Made by a program: the position numbers and the translations under genes | Notes under the pieces: generated by a model | Told to the model about the DNA's origin: nothing | What the model saw: the letters and a program-made list of their open reading frames with translations, nothing else | The model's database searches: none | Origin: Peptoniphilus_A hominis | GTDB lineage: Bacteria; Bacillota; Clostridia; Tissierellales; Peptoniphilaceae | Assembly (NCBI RefSeq): GCF_040096015.1 | Contig: NZ_JBBMFO010000027.1 | Coordinates: 1-28,797, forward strand | Direction: 5' to 3' | DNA: 28,797 nucleotides | In this document: positions 1 to 7,702 of the stretch, in pieces | Layout: each line of letters starts with the position of its first letter | How positions within the stretch are numbered: the first letter of the stretch is position 1

Positions 1-105
1 TAGGACAATGGACACACCTGTAACCATACCGAACACAGAAGTTAAGCATTAGTCCGCTGATGGTACTTGGTTGGCAATGACCTGGGAGAGTAAGTTATCG
101 CCAGT
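1..105 (+). rRNA. rrf: 5S ribosomal RNA, 5' end cut by the window
   Basis: The stretch from about 10 to 50 carries the highly conserved 5S core (ACACCTG, CCATACCGAACACAGAAGTTAAGC) and 85-105 carries the typical 3' part ending in TATCGCCAG, whose pairing partner (a CTGGCGATA-like 5' end) lies before the window. About 10-15 nt of the 5' end are missing. It is followed directly by a terminator, so it is the last gene of a ribosomal RNA operon on the plus strand. The exact 3' end (about 104-106) is estimated. Confidence 0.93.
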
Positions 106-111
106 TAAAAG

Positions 112-150
112 GTCTATTGATGCAAGTTAACCTTTGTCAATAGACTTTTT
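112..150 (+). terminator. Rho-independent terminator of the rRNA operon
   Basis: Perfect 9-bp stem GTCTATTGA (112-120) with TCAATAGAC (137-145), 16-nt loop, then a T run. It starts a few bases after the 5S RNA. Confidence 0.85.
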
Positions 151-232
151 ATTTTAAATACTCCTTTTAAAATTAGTAAAATATTTTGCTTTAATTATTC
201 CACAATGAGTTATCTCATTACATATTAAAGGT

Positions 233-263
233 AAAAAAATCTTCCTTATTGGAAGATTTTTTT
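233..263 (+). terminator. Bidirectional terminator, first of two near-identical copies
   Basis: A-run, stem ATCTTCC (239-245), loop TTATT, stem GGAAGAT (251-257), T-run. The same hairpin with the same loop recurs at 1042-1066 after the first of the two duplicated genes. Here no gene lies directly upstream, so it looks like the edge of a duplicated gene+terminator unit. Confidence 0.75.
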
Positions 264-378
264 ATTGGGAAAATTTATATAGTATGGGAATCTTTGAAGG
301 AATTATAAATAATCTGCCTAGCTATAAAAGTTAATGATATTGAATTATTTTTAGGGTAAACTATAGGTAGGTGATATT

Positions 379-1032
379 ATGAAAAGTAAAGTAACAAAAG
401 TTTTTAAAATTTTATTTATTATTGCAGCAATTTTAATTCTTCTTGCAATAATTTTATTTGTAGGTTTGCAAATTTGTTTTTCTCCAACACCAGATTCAAA
501 GAGAAATAATTCTGTCCATGGTGTCAAGGTAAATGTTCAGGTGTCCAATGATGAGAGGAAACCAATTGTAAGAACCTTCGAGAGAGAGAAATTTGAAAAT
601 CTTTCTGAAAAAGAAATAGTGAAATTAAGAGATACGATTGGTGGAAGGGTAGAAGGTGACATCCCTTGTATACATTTAAATGAAGACAATAAGATTTATT
701 TTACTTTTGAAGAAGAAGGAGAAATCTATGAGCCAGAAATACCAAGAATAAAAATATTTTTCTATTCATCTCCTTTTGATGACAATCAAAAGCAAAGAGT
801 TATAGAAGGCGAGTTAGATAGGCTTGAAGATGGCAGGTATTATTTTGAAACTAAGAGATACAGCACTCAGTTTGAAAAATATTTTATGGAATACTTAAGG
901 ATTGAAATTTACTACACAATTGATGGTGTGGACTATGTTTCTAATTTTGGGACCATGCAAGACAATGCCAATGAGGGCACAGACTTCTTTGATAACGAAA
1001 CTTTAGAAAATCCAATCCCACCAGAAGAATAA
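379..1032 (+). CDS. Membrane-anchored hypothetical protein, tandem paralogue 1
   Basis: Encodes 217 residues. One strong hydrophobic segment (about residues 10-33) follows a short Lys-rich start (MKSKVTKVFK), which predicts a single N-terminal anchor with the rest outside the membrane. There is no lipobox. The extracellular part is rich in acidic and aromatic residues and ends in PIPPEE. I do not recognise the family and see no catalytic motif. The ATG is preceded by TAGGTGATATT, a site shared with the next gene. It is closely similar to the following gene over its whole length, most strongly in the C-terminal part (QFEKYFMEYLR and IYYTIDGVDYVS are shared). It has its own terminator, so each paralogue is probably a separate transcript. 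Function unknown. Confidence 0.85.
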   Translation: MKSKVTKVFKILFIIAAILILLAIILFVGLQICFSPTPDSKRNNSVHGVKVNVQVSNDERKPIVRTFEREKFENLSEKEIVKLRDTIGGRVEGDIPCIHLNEDNKIYFTFEEEGEIYEPEIPRIKIFFYSSPFDDNQKQRVIEGELDRLEDGRYYFETKRYSTQFEKYFMEYLRIEIYYTIDGVDYVSNFGTMQDNANEGTDFFDNETLENPIPPEE

Positions 1033-1041
1033 GACAAAAAG

Positions 1042-1066
1042 ATCTTCCTTATTGGAAGATTTTTTT
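1042..1066 (+). terminator. Terminator, second copy of the 239-263 hairpin
   Basis: Stem ATCTTCC (1042-1048), loop TTATT, stem GGAAGAT (1054-1060), T-run to 1066, preceded by an A-run, so it can work in both directions. Identical in stem and loop to the hairpin upstream of paralogue 1. Confidence 0.8.
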
Positions 1067-1125
1067 ATTGGAAATTTTTATTTTTTACCAATTGTTAAAA
1101 GGGTAATAATAAATTAGGTGATATT

Positions 1126-1755
1126 ATGAAAAGTAAAGTCGCAAAAGTTTTTGCTATCCTGATTCTTCTTGTAATAATTTTATTTGTAGGTCTACATATT
1201 TATCGTTCCCCAAAGCCAGAAGCAAAAAGAAATAATTCTGTTCATGGGGTCAAGGTAAATATAAAGGTGTCTGATGATGAAAGGACACCAATTATTAGAA
1301 CCTTTGAGAGAGAAAAATTTGAAAGTTTGCCTGAACAAAAAGTCATGAGGCTAAGAGATACAATTGCTGGAGCCGTAGAAGGAGACATACCTTCAATACA
1401 TTTAAATAAGGATAATAAATTTTATGTAGAGTTCATAAATAAGGGAAAAGTTTATGAGCCTGAAATTCCAAAAATTAAAATCTTTGCCGACTCTTATTAT
1501 AATGACAAAACAAGGGAGACGGTCATAGAGGACGAGCTAGATAGGCTTGACGACGGCAGGTATTTTTATGAGACTAAAAGATATAATACTCAGTTTGAAA
1601 AATACTTTATGGAATACTTAAGGGTTGAAATTTATTACACTATTGATGGTGTGGACTATGTTTCTACTTTCGGGACTTTCCAAGATAATGCCAATGACGG
1701 CACAGACTTTTTTGATAATGAGAAATTAGACACGCCAATACCACCAGAAGAATAG
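1126..1755 (+). CDS. Membrane-anchored hypothetical protein, tandem paralogue 2
   Basis: Encodes 209 residues with the same plan as its upstream neighbour: a short basic start (MKSKVAKVF), one transmembrane anchor (about residues 9-25, eight residues shorter than in paralogue 1), then a soluble outer domain ending PIPPEE. The upstream TAGGTGATATT ribosome site is the same as in paralogue 1, which fixes the start. Differences cluster in the middle (about residues 80-150) and the ends of the outer domain are nearly unchanged, as expected for an old duplication under constraint. No recognised domain; function unknown. Its terminator differs from that of paralogue 1. Confidence 0.85.
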   Translation: MKSKVAKVFAILILLVIILFVGLHIYRSPKPEAKRNNSVHGVKVNIKVSDDERTPIIRTFEREKFESLPEQKVMRLRDTIAGAVEGDIPSIHLNKDNKFYVEFINKGKVYEPEIPKIKIFADSYYNDKTRETVIEDELDRLDDGRYFYETKRYNTQFEKYFMEYLRVEIYYTIDGVDYVSTFGTFQDNANDGTDFFDNEKLDTPIPPEE

Positions 1756-1757
1756 GG

Positions 1758-1815
1758 TAAAAAAAGGCCTCAGCAGTGATGTTTAACCATCAAAGCTGAG
1801 GAATTTTTCTTTTTT
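1758..1815. terminator. Bidirectional terminator between converging paralogue 2 and nrdG
   Basis: Stem CCTCAGC (1768-1774) with GCTGAGG (1795-1801) and an inner TGATG/CATCA pairing, flanked by an A-run (1759-1765) on one side and T-runs (1804-1815) on the other. It can end transcripts from both strands. Confidence 0.85.
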
Positions 1816-1835
1816 ATAGAAATTTAAGTTTGTTA

Positions 1836-2333
1836 TTATTTTAAGTTGAATAAAACTACTTCCCTTGCAACCAAGGATTTTTTTATGTCGATTATCCTTT
1901 GGTTTGATGAGCCGCGAAATCTTAGTTTTAAATCCTTTAGGGCTTCTACAAATCTTCCGTCTACAAGGACGTCACATTCTTTTAAGAGATTTTTTTTATC
2001 TTCGTTCTTTAAGATTTCTTCATAAGTATAACCAGAGAAGATCCAAATTTCCTTTTGGACTTCTTTTTTTATGTCACGAAGGACTTTTAAGAGGTCCACT
2101 TCATTTTGAAAGGGCTCACCGCCAAGTAGCGTAAGCCCCTTTACTTCATCTAGTTTTAAATAGTCAACGACTTCTCTTGTTTCCTTGTCAGTCCAAGGCT
2201 CGCCAAAGTTAAAGTCTTGGTATTCTTTGTTAAAACAGTTGTGACAATTGTGAGTGCAACCTGTGACAAAGATAGTGGTCCTAATGCCAGGTCCATTTGC
2301 CACATCATACTTTCTTATTTGTGCATAATTCAT
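1836..2333 (-). CDS. nrdG: Anaerobic ribonucleotide reductase activating protein (radical SAM)
   Basis: 165 residues. It uses a [4Fe-4S] cluster and S-adenosylmethionine to generate the glycyl radical on NrdD. The cluster motif CxxxCxxC is at C26, C30 and C33 (GCTHNCHNCF), and the radical-SAM glycine-rich segment LLGGEPF follows. I chose the ATG at 2331-2333, giving MNYAQIRKYD. It shares one base with the nrdD stop (TAATG), so translation is coupled to nrdD. A longer in-frame reading exists upstream, but it lies entirely inside nrdD and does not resemble the family. Size and order nrdD-nrdG are typical for anaerobic Firmicutes. Expressed from the nrdD promoter. Confidence 0.95.
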   Translation of the reverse strand: MNYAQIRKYDVANGPGIRTTIFVTGCTHNCHNCFNKEYQDFNFGEPWTDKETREVVDYLKLDEVKGLTLLGGEPFQNEVDLLKVLRDIKKEVQKEIWIFSGYTYEEILKNEDKKNLLKECDVLVDGRFVEALKDLKLRFRGSSNQRIIDIKKSLVAREVVLFNLK

Positions 2334-4456
2334 TAGATGTGTAGCACCCTTGCGTTGATTTCTTTTGTACGGCCTTCGTTCCAGAAGTTTTCGCCAAGGT
2401 AGCCACAAGTACGCCTTACAACGCTAAGAGTTGACCTATCAGTGTTGTGACATTGTGGACATTCCCACTGTCCTTCATCGTTAAGTTTTATTTCTCCATC
2501 AAAGCCACATTCTGAGCAGTAGTCTGATTTTGTGTTGAACTCTGCGTATTGAATGTTGTCGTAAATAAATCTTACTATTGTTTCAAGTGCCTCTAAGTTG
2601 TGACCCATATTTGGTATTTCAACATAGGAGATGCAGCCACCAGTTGACTTGTCTTGGAATTTTGCTTCGAAAGCAAATTTTTCGAAGGCAGAAATTTCTT
2701 CACGAACATCAACATGGAAGGAGTTGATGTAGTAACCCTTGTCAGTTACATTTTCGATAATGCCAAATCTTTCCTTGTCAATGTTGGCAAATCTTTGTGT
2801 AAGTGATTCTGCAGGTGTTGCATAAAGTGTGAACTTAATTCCATATTCCGCAGTCCATCTTTTTACTGCATCGTTTAGGGCATCCATAATTCTCATGGCA
2901 AAGGCATAGCCCTTCTTGTCAGTGTGACTTACGCCCTTAGTTAAGATTGTTGCTTCATAGATTCCAATGTAGCCAAGGGAAACTGTGGAGTAACCATTGA
3001 GTAGTAGTGGTGCAATGGACTGGTGCTTGCCAAGTCTTGCTATGGCACCATGTTGCCAGTGAATTGGAGATGAGTCGCTAGATACTTTCTTCAAGTGTTC
3101 GTAGCGAAGAAGTCCAACTCTCTTCACTAAGTCTAATCTCTTTTCTAAGATTTCAAAGAATTTTTCTTCGTCTCCACCAGCTAAGATTCCAATTTGAGGT
3201 AGGTTAATGGAGCAAGCGCCCATGTTAAATCTTCCTTCAAACTTGTAGTTGCCCTTTTCGTCTTTGTATGGAGGAAGGAAGGCACGACAGCCCATTGGAG
3301 AGAAGACATTGCCTTCGTAGTTGGCACGCATTTTCTTTGCAGAGATGTAGTCTGGGTACATTCTCTTTGCAGTACATCTAATGGCAAGGGAAGTCAAATA
3401 ATAATACTTGGAATCCTTGTTGATGTTATTTTCATCAAGAACATAAATTAATTTAGGGAAGGCTGGAGTTACATATACGCCTGCATCATTTTTTATGCCT
3501 TGAATTCTTTGCTTCAAAATTTCTTCGATAATCATGGCAACTTCGTCAACATATTGGTCATTGTCTTCAAGCCACATGAAAAGTGTAACGAAAGGTGCTT
3601 GACCATTGGAAGTCATGAGAGTGTTTATTTGATATTGAATTGTTTGAATTCCGCTTTCAAGATCCTTTCTAGTCATTTTGTCTGCCATTTTTTCAGCAAG
3701 TTCTATGTCGCCCAAAGTATCTAGGGCAAGATTTAAATTCTTTTCGTAGGATCTTCTTAAGTATTTGCCGAGACAAGAGATATTAATACTTTGTCCGCCG
3801 TATTGGTTTGATGCAATTTGTGCAATAATTTGTGTCATAACATTGCAGGCAACTTGGAAGGATTTTGGAGTTTCGATCATCTTTCCATTGACAACAGTTC
3901 CATTGTCAAGCATGTCCTTCATGTTGACTAGACAGCAGTTAAAAATAGGTTGGATAAAATAATCCATGTCGTGAATGTGAATAGCACCTGATTCATGTGC
4001 CTCAACTAAATCTGCAGGGATCATTTTTCTCTTGGCAATGTCCTTTGACACTTCGCCTGCTATTAAATCTCTTTGAGTAGAGGCGATGATGGCATTTTTG
4101 TTTGAGTTTTCGTCCATTAAGTCTTCATTAGTTTCATTTAAAAGACCTAGTATGCCCTCATCAGTAGTATTTTGTTCACGCTTATATTGTTGAACTGACT
4201 TGTAAGATTCGTAGGCTCTGGCAGTGGCAGGATTGTCATTTTGAATTAAACGGTAATAAACTTCGCTCTCTATGTCGTAAATTGAAAGAGGAAGTTCCTT
4301 ATTATTTGCAAGGGCTTCAATTTCCTTGGCAATTTCTAGTGCCTGGTTTTCTACATATACACCAGAACTTGAGTGCATGGCTTTTTCTATGGCGATTACG
4401 ATTTTTTCTCTATCGAAATCAACTTTTTTGCCATTTCTTTTAATAACTTGTGGCAT
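2333..4456 (-). CDS. nrdD: Anaerobic (class III) ribonucleoside-triphosphate reductase
   Basis: 707 residues; reduces ribonucleoside triphosphates to deoxyribonucleotides without oxygen. The N-terminal ~90 residues form an ATP-cone allosteric domain (start PQVIKRNGKKVDFDREKI). The C-terminal glycyl-radical motif RRTCGYLG places the radical glycine at G685. Just before it are four cysteines in two CxxC pairs (C647, C650, C666, C669) that form the zinc site of the family. A ribosome site (AGAAAGGAT) precedes the ATG. Upstream, two NrdR-box palindromes overlap or flank the promoter, so the gene is probably repressed by NrdR when dNTP or ATP levels are adequate. Forms an operon with nrdG. No class I or II reductase is in the window. 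Confidence 0.97.
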   Translation of the reverse strand: MPQVIKRNGKKVDFDREKIVIAIEKAMHSSSGVYVENQALEIAKEIEALANNKELPLSIYDIESEVYYRLIQNDNPATARAYESYKSVQQYKREQNTTDEGILGLLNETNEDLMDENSNKNAIIASTQRDLIAGEVSKDIAKRKMIPADLVEAHESGAIHIHDMDYFIQPIFNCCLVNMKDMLDNGTVVNGKMIETPKSFQVACNVMTQIIAQIASNQYGGQSINISCLGKYLRRSYEKNLNLALDTLGDIELAEKMADKMTRKDLESGIQTIQYQINTLMTSNGQAPFVTLFMWLEDNDQYVDEVAMIIEEILKQRIQGIKNDAGVYVTPAFPKLIYVLDENNINKDSKYYYLTSLAIRCTAKRMYPDYISAKKMRANYEGNVFSPMGCRAFLPPYKDEKGNYKFEGRFNMGACSINLPQIGILAGGDEEKFFEILEKRLDLVKRVGLLRYEHLKKVSSDSSPIHWQHGAIARLGKHQSIAPLLLNGYSTVSLGYIGIYEATILTKGVSHTDKKGYAFAMRIMDALNDAVKRWTAEYGIKFTLYATPAESLTQRFANIDKERFGIIENVTDKGYYINSFHVDVREEISAFEKFAFEAKFQDKSTGGCISYVEIPNMGHNLEALETIVRFIYDNIQYAEFNTKSDYCSECGFDGEIKLNDEGQWECPQCHNTDRSTLSVVRRTCGYLGENFWNEGRTKEINARVLHI

Positions 4457-4512
4457 TTTTACCCATCCTTTCTAAATAAATTTTATTTTTAATACTTTTT
4501 TAGATAGATATA

Positions 4513-4541
4513 ATTATACTACATGTAGTGTTTAATTTCCA
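4513..4541 (-). promoter_or_regulatory. nrdDG promoter
   Basis: On the minus strand a perfect TATAAT (-10) lies at 4513-4518 and TGGAAA (-35, 4 of 6 matches) at 4536-4541, with a 17-bp spacer. One NrdR box covers the -10/spacer junction and the other lies just upstream of the -35. Confidence 0.7.
4517..4530. promoter_or_regulatory. NrdR box 1
   Basis: Perfect 12-bp palindrome ACTACATGTAGT at 4518-4529, a close match to the NrdR operator consensus. It overlaps the -10 region of the nrdD promoter. Its centre is 32 bp (three helical turns) from the centre of box 2, the spacing expected for cooperative NrdR binding. Confidence 0.8.
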
Positions 4542-4548
4542 TCAAAAA

Positions 4549-4562
4549 AACAATATATTGTG
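4549..4562. promoter_or_regulatory. NrdR box 2
   Basis: Perfect 12-bp palindrome ACAATATATTGT at 4550-4561, matching the NrdR consensus core (CAATATATTG). It lies just upstream of the -35 element of nrdD. Confidence 0.8.
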
Positions 4563-4705
4563 CTTTCTCTTAAATTTTACAAAAAGATAAATATTTTGCA
4601 AGAAACTAAATTTTTTTAATCCTTTAGTAGTAATTGGAAAATATTTTTTCCATAAACTCTACAAAAGATTTATTTTGCTTTTCAAATGAACTTTAGAGCT
4701 TTAAA

Positions 4706-4714
4706 TGATAGAAT
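4706..4714 (+). promoter_or_regulatory. Extended -10 promoter of the NlpC/P60 gene
   Basis: TGATAGAAT, an extended -10 (TGn plus TAGAAT), 32 bp before the ATG and followed by an AAAAGGAG ribosome site. No good -35 is visible. The same TGATAGAAT occurs at 6212-6220 in front of the next gene. Confidence 0.5.
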
Positions 4715-4746
4715 ATATTTAAGAGAAAATTTAAAAGGAGAATATT

Positions 4747-6183
4747 ATGAAAAAATTTTTATTGTTATTGACTTTATTTTTATCAATTTTACTGCCACAG
4801 GGAGCTTTTGCAATTTCAGCTTCTCCCAACAATGATTCTTATATGAAGATTATTGACCCGGGTAATGAAGAGAGGACCCTACCCTTCTCAACCTACAACA
4901 TCAATGACTACAATTACTTTAAACTTCGCACACTGGCAAATTATATGAATCACACAGTGAAGAAGTTTGATGTTAAATATGATGAAAGTAAGGACGCAGT
5001 ATTTATTAGTACTGGAAAAAAATATGCTGACTATGACGCTCTAGAAATCGTAAAGAAAATTTATGGAGATAAGGAAGCCTATGAAACAAGGCAAAAAATA
5101 TTTATTGACGGCAAGGAAATAAAAATTGCCGGATACAATATTGATGGCAACAATTATTTTAAGCTTCACGACTTAGCCGCCGCCCTTGATTTTATGGTGG
5201 ACTATGACAATAAAGACAAGTGTGTAATTATTAACCCTAATCTTTCTAGTAGCGAAAAGGTAAAAACTACAAGTGAATCCGCTCCAAAAACCGAAGAAAA
5301 TGAGGCTCTTTCTGGAGATATTTTAGGAGCGGAAAATTCTTTTTGCTACATTCCTGCCAGCGGAAGCCCAAGGAAGTTAAATGTAATGCCGGGTTATGTG
5401 GCAGAGATAAAAAACTCTAAAATTACTAGCTTTAAGGAATGTGGAGATTCTATCAACCTTCCAAAGGACACTGCTCTTATTTACATGAACTATATTGTTT
5501 TAAAAAATAAAAGCCTTGGCATTGATGGCAATGATGTAAGCATGAGTCAGTCCTATTTAAATAACTGGTTTAAGAAAAATATTTTTATACCTTATGTAAG
5601 GGCAAAAAAATTAAGCGGCCTCAGTAATGTTTACGAAATAAAATACATGGAGCTTGTAAATCTTGATAAAAAATATGAAAATGTCTCTTATATTTTTAAT
5701 GCCCCAATAGAAGAAAGATATGAAATAAGCTTTGGAGATAATCCAGACCTTAAAAATTTCATAGCAGATAAAAATCAAGTCTATGGTCTTGCGAAAAAAG
5801 GAAAAAACATTGGATACAACTGGTGGTATATGAGCTCTCCAAAGACTTACAATGAAAAAATTGAGCACATGATAAATTATGCCCTAAGCGTTCAAGGTTT
5901 CTCCTATGACCTATACGACTGCTCAGGCCTAGTTGGTGCTGCAGCTGATGTTGCTGGTTTTGACCTTGCGCCTGCCTACTCTTGGCTAATTGAAGGAAGC
6001 CCTTCTGTCAAAGAAATTCCAATGAAGGACTTGAGGAGAGGAGACCTTTTAAACAAGGCTGGCTCACACATAATGATATACCTTGGCGACGGAAAGGTAG
6101 TTGAGTCTGTGCCACAGACTGGCGTTCGCGTTGCTCCTGTTAGGAAGACTGGCTACAAGGCACTTAGAATTTTAGATATATGA
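4747..6183 (+). CDS. Secreted NlpC/P60 peptidoglycan hydrolase with stalk domains
   Basis: 478 residues. A signal peptide (MKKFLLLLTLFLSILLPQGAFA, cut probably after residue 22) predicts export. Two repeats resembling the copper-amine-oxidase N-terminal 'stalk' domain follow at about 35-165 (NDYNYFKLRTLA and NNYFKLHDLAAAL are equivalent segments). A Ser/Glu-rich linker and a middle region without recognised domain (about 190-370) come next, then a C-terminal NlpC/P60 domain with catalytic C392 in YDCSG and H441 in GSHIMIYLGDG. Family members cut peptide stems of peptidoglycan, so a role in wall turnover or cell separation is likely. Start supported by AAAAGGAG six bases upstream. Monocistronic, with a terminator right after the stop. 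Confidence 0.9.
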   Translation: MKKFLLLLTLFLSILLPQGAFAISASPNNDSYMKIIDPGNEERTLPFSTYNINDYNYFKLRTLANYMNHTVKKFDVKYDESKDAVFISTGKKYADYDALEIVKKIYGDKEAYETRQKIFIDGKEIKIAGYNIDGNNYFKLHDLAAALDFMVDYDNKDKCVIINPNLSSSEKVKTTSESAPKTEENEALSGDILGAENSFCYIPASGSPRKLNVMPGYVAEIKNSKITSFKECGDSINLPKDTALIYMNYIVLKNKSLGIDGNDVSMSQSYLNNWFKKNIFIPYVRAKKLSGLSNVYEIKYMELVNLDKKYENVSYIFNAPIEERYEISFGDNPDLKNFIADKNQVYGLAKKGKNIGYNWWYMSSPKTYNEKIEHMINYALSVQGFSYDLYDCSGLVGAAADVAGFDLAPAYSWLIEGSPSVKEIPMKDLRRGDLLNKAGSHIMIYLGDGKVVESVPQTGVRVAPVRKTGYKALRILDI

Positions 6184-6185
6184 TA

Positions 6186-6210
6186 AAGAGGGCTCGCCCC
6201 TCTTTTTTTT
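6186..6210 (+). terminator. Rho-independent terminator
   Basis: Stem AGAGGG (6187-6192) with CCCTCT (6198-6203), 5-nt loop, eight or more T's. Confidence 0.88.
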
Positions 6211-6211
6211 A

Positions 6212-6220
6212 TGATAGAAT
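6212..6220 (+). promoter_or_regulatory. Extended -10 promoter of the DsbA-like gene
   Basis: TGATAGAAT immediately after the preceding terminator, about 44 bp before the ATG. No clear -35. Confidence 0.5.
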
Positions 6221-6263
6221 ATAAGAGAGAAAAATTTTAAAAATATGAGCTTACGAGGTTACT

Positions 6264-7070
6264 ATGTTAAAAATATTTACTGACGTATTAGATCCATTTT
6301 TGTGGGGACTATTTCCCCTTCTTAGAAAATTTGAGAGAAAATATAAAAATTTCAACTACGAATTTGTCATGGGAGGACTAATTGGAAATTATGAAGAATT
6401 TCTACCTAAAAATTTTAGGGAGAAGAATTCCCTAGACCTGGGCAATAAAATTTTGTACGACATGTATAGGGCGACGGCGACTATAACAAAGATGCCAGGC
6501 TTTAAATCTGTGCCTGACCTTTTTACAGAAGACTACAAGTCCTCCTATCCACTGGATAAATATTTTCTAGCCTTTAAGGCAATTGACGAGGAAAATTCAT
6601 CTGCCTATATGAGAAAAATTTTGCAAGAGGCAATAATTTTTGGAAAAAATATTTATGACTTAGAGGTGGAAAGGGAAATTTTAAAAAGTTTCCATGTGGA
6701 CTTTGATGAATTTGTATTTAATTATGAAAACAGCCAGGATATTTTTCTAGCCAACAGAATGGAAGCCTTTGACTACAGAATAAAAAAGCTGCCAGGATTT
6801 TTGATTACAGAAAATAATCGCGTCCTTCAAAATATTATGGACTTTGGAAGAATTGAGGAATTTTTCTTGGAAAACTTGGACCTAGAGGAGAGAGAGGAAA
6901 ATTTATCTCAGGAAGAAAAAATTTTGGACTATATAAGGACCTACGACTTGGTTTTAAAAGATGAAATAAAAATAGTTTTTGGCGAGAAAAATAAATTAGA
7001 GGAATTGATAAAAGACGGAAAAGTGAAAATTGAAGAATTAAATGAATTTAAAATCTTAAAAATAAATTAA
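6264..7070 (+). CDS. Cysteine-less DsbA-family / SpxH (YjbH)-like protein
   Basis: 268 residues, no signal peptide, so cytoplasmic. The N-terminus reads as a thioredoxin-like strand followed by DPFLWG (residues 10-15), exactly where DsbA-type and SpxH proteins have CPxCWG; both cysteines are replaced (C to D10 and C to L13). The following helix and FVMGGLIG strand, the helical insert around 60-150 (SSYPLDKYFLAFKAI, an aligned equivalent of the 'aclAikAA' region) and LPGFLITENNR near 195 fit the DsbA/FrnE fold. The whole protein contains no cysteine, so it cannot act as a dithiol oxidoreductase. SpxH-type proteins act as ClpXP adaptors for the regulator Spx, and an adaptor or binding role is a reasonable inference. 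The last ~60 residues are acidic and helical. Ribosome site ACGAGG. Family call is from pattern only. Confidence 0.68.
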   Translation: MLKIFTDVLDPFLWGLFPLLRKFERKYKNFNYEFVMGGLIGNYEEFLPKNFREKNSLDLGNKILYDMYRATATITKMPGFKSVPDLFTEDYKSSYPLDKYFLAFKAIDEENSSAYMRKILQEAIIFGKNIYDLEVEREILKSFHVDFDEFVFNYENSQDIFLANRMEAFDYRIKKLPGFLITENNRVLQNIMDFGRIEEFFLENLDLEEREENLSQEEKILDYIRTYDLVLKDEIKIVFGEKNKLEELIKDGKVKIEELNEFKILKIN

Positions 7071-7108
7071 AAAATTTTTAAGTGAGTAAAATTTTTAGGG
7101 AAATAATT

Positions 7109-7136
7109 AGCCAAGGTGTTTGCCTTGGCTTTTTTA
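7109..7136 (+). terminator. Rho-independent terminator
   Basis: Stem AGCCAAGG (7109-7116) with CCTTGGCT (7123-7130), 6-nt loop, T-run. Confidence 0.9.
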
Positions 7137-7147
7137 GTGAGAAATTT

Positions 7148-7624
7148 TTATTTTTCGTGAACTTTTTTGCAAGTTATATGTGCAATATCAAGATAGTAAA
7201 CAAGGGCATTATCAAAACTTCTTTCCATAACAGCATCAACTTCTGAAAGAGATGGATAATATTTTGCGGCAAGTTCTCTCAACTTTTTTGCAGCAAGGTC
7301 TCGGTCTTCTATGATTTCGATTTTGCCAAAGATCACAACGCTTTTAAGGTAATAGGACCAGCCATTGTCTGAAAGCTCCTCATCGCCATAGGTTACAAAG
7401 GAGGCTTTGTTGTTATTTTTTATGCAGTCCACCTTGTAGCCTGTCTTGGCTCCGTGAAAGTATAGTTTATTTTCTTCTTCATCATAAAAATAATTTATGG
7501 GGAGGGAATAGGGATAGCCCTCCTCTCCATTAAGGGAGATGACTCCTCTTTTATTTTTTATAAGTAATTTTTTGCCTTCATCAAGGGGAAGCTCTTGCTT
7601 TATTCTTCTCATTTGTCTAAACAT
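7148..7624 (-). CDS. Pyridoxamine 5'-phosphate oxidase-family flavin-binding protein (NimA-like)
   Basis: 158 residues. The pattern fits the NimA/PNPOx-like split beta-barrel: N-terminal MRRIKQEL, a strand with GVISLNGEEGYPYSLPINYFY, then LYFHGAKTGYKVDCI, with the histidine and glycine typical of FMN-binding Nim-type proteins. Relatives bind FMN or heme, and some reduce nitroimidazoles to non-toxic amines; whether this one does cannot be read from sequence. The start ATG at 7622-7624 follows AGAGGTG. Its promoter carries TGCTATAAT at 7644-7652 (minus), and it is divergent from the cupin gene. Probably monocistronic. Confidence 0.85.
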   Translation of the reverse strand: MFRQMRRIKQELPLDEGKKLLIKNKRGVISLNGEEGYPYSLPINYFYDEEENKLYFHGAKTGYKVDCIKNNNKASFVTYGDEELSDNGWSYYLKSVVIFGKIEIIEDRDLAAKKLRELAAKYYPSLSEVDAVMERSFDNALVYYLDIAHITCKKVHEK

Positions 7625-7643
7625 TTTGCACCTCTTTTTTATA

Positions 7644-7652
7644 ATTATAGCA
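7644..7652 (-). promoter_or_regulatory. Extended -10 promoter of the NimA-like gene
   Basis: Perfect extended -10 TGCTATAAT on the minus strand; a weak -35 (TTTATA at 7667-7672) sits 17 bp upstream. Confidence 0.6.
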
Positions 7653-7687
7653 AATACTTTTGCAAATATAAATTGACATTAAAATCG

Positions 7688-7696
7688 TGCTATAAT
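7688..7696 (+). promoter_or_regulatory. Extended -10 promoter of the cupin gene, abutting the start codon
   Basis: Perfect TGCTATAAT; the ATG begins at 7703, only 6 bases after the hexamer, which is where transcription should start. A TTGACA at 7673-7678 is only 12 bp from the -10, too close to serve as a normal -35. Confidence 0.6.
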
Positions 7697-7702
7697 GGGG
7701 TC

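Noticed and set aside
2334..2408. Longer N-terminus for NrdG
   Set aside because: Lies within the end of nrdD in another frame; the ATG in TAATG overlap with nrdD gives the normal family N-terminus.
7673..7696. TTGACA plus TATAAT as a standard promoter for the cupin gene
   Set aside because: The spacer is only 12 bp; the extended -10 explains the site better.
7595..7702. Upstream extension of the cupin reading frame
   Set aside because: It crosses both divergent promoters and the NimA-like start region and has no cupin-like sequence.
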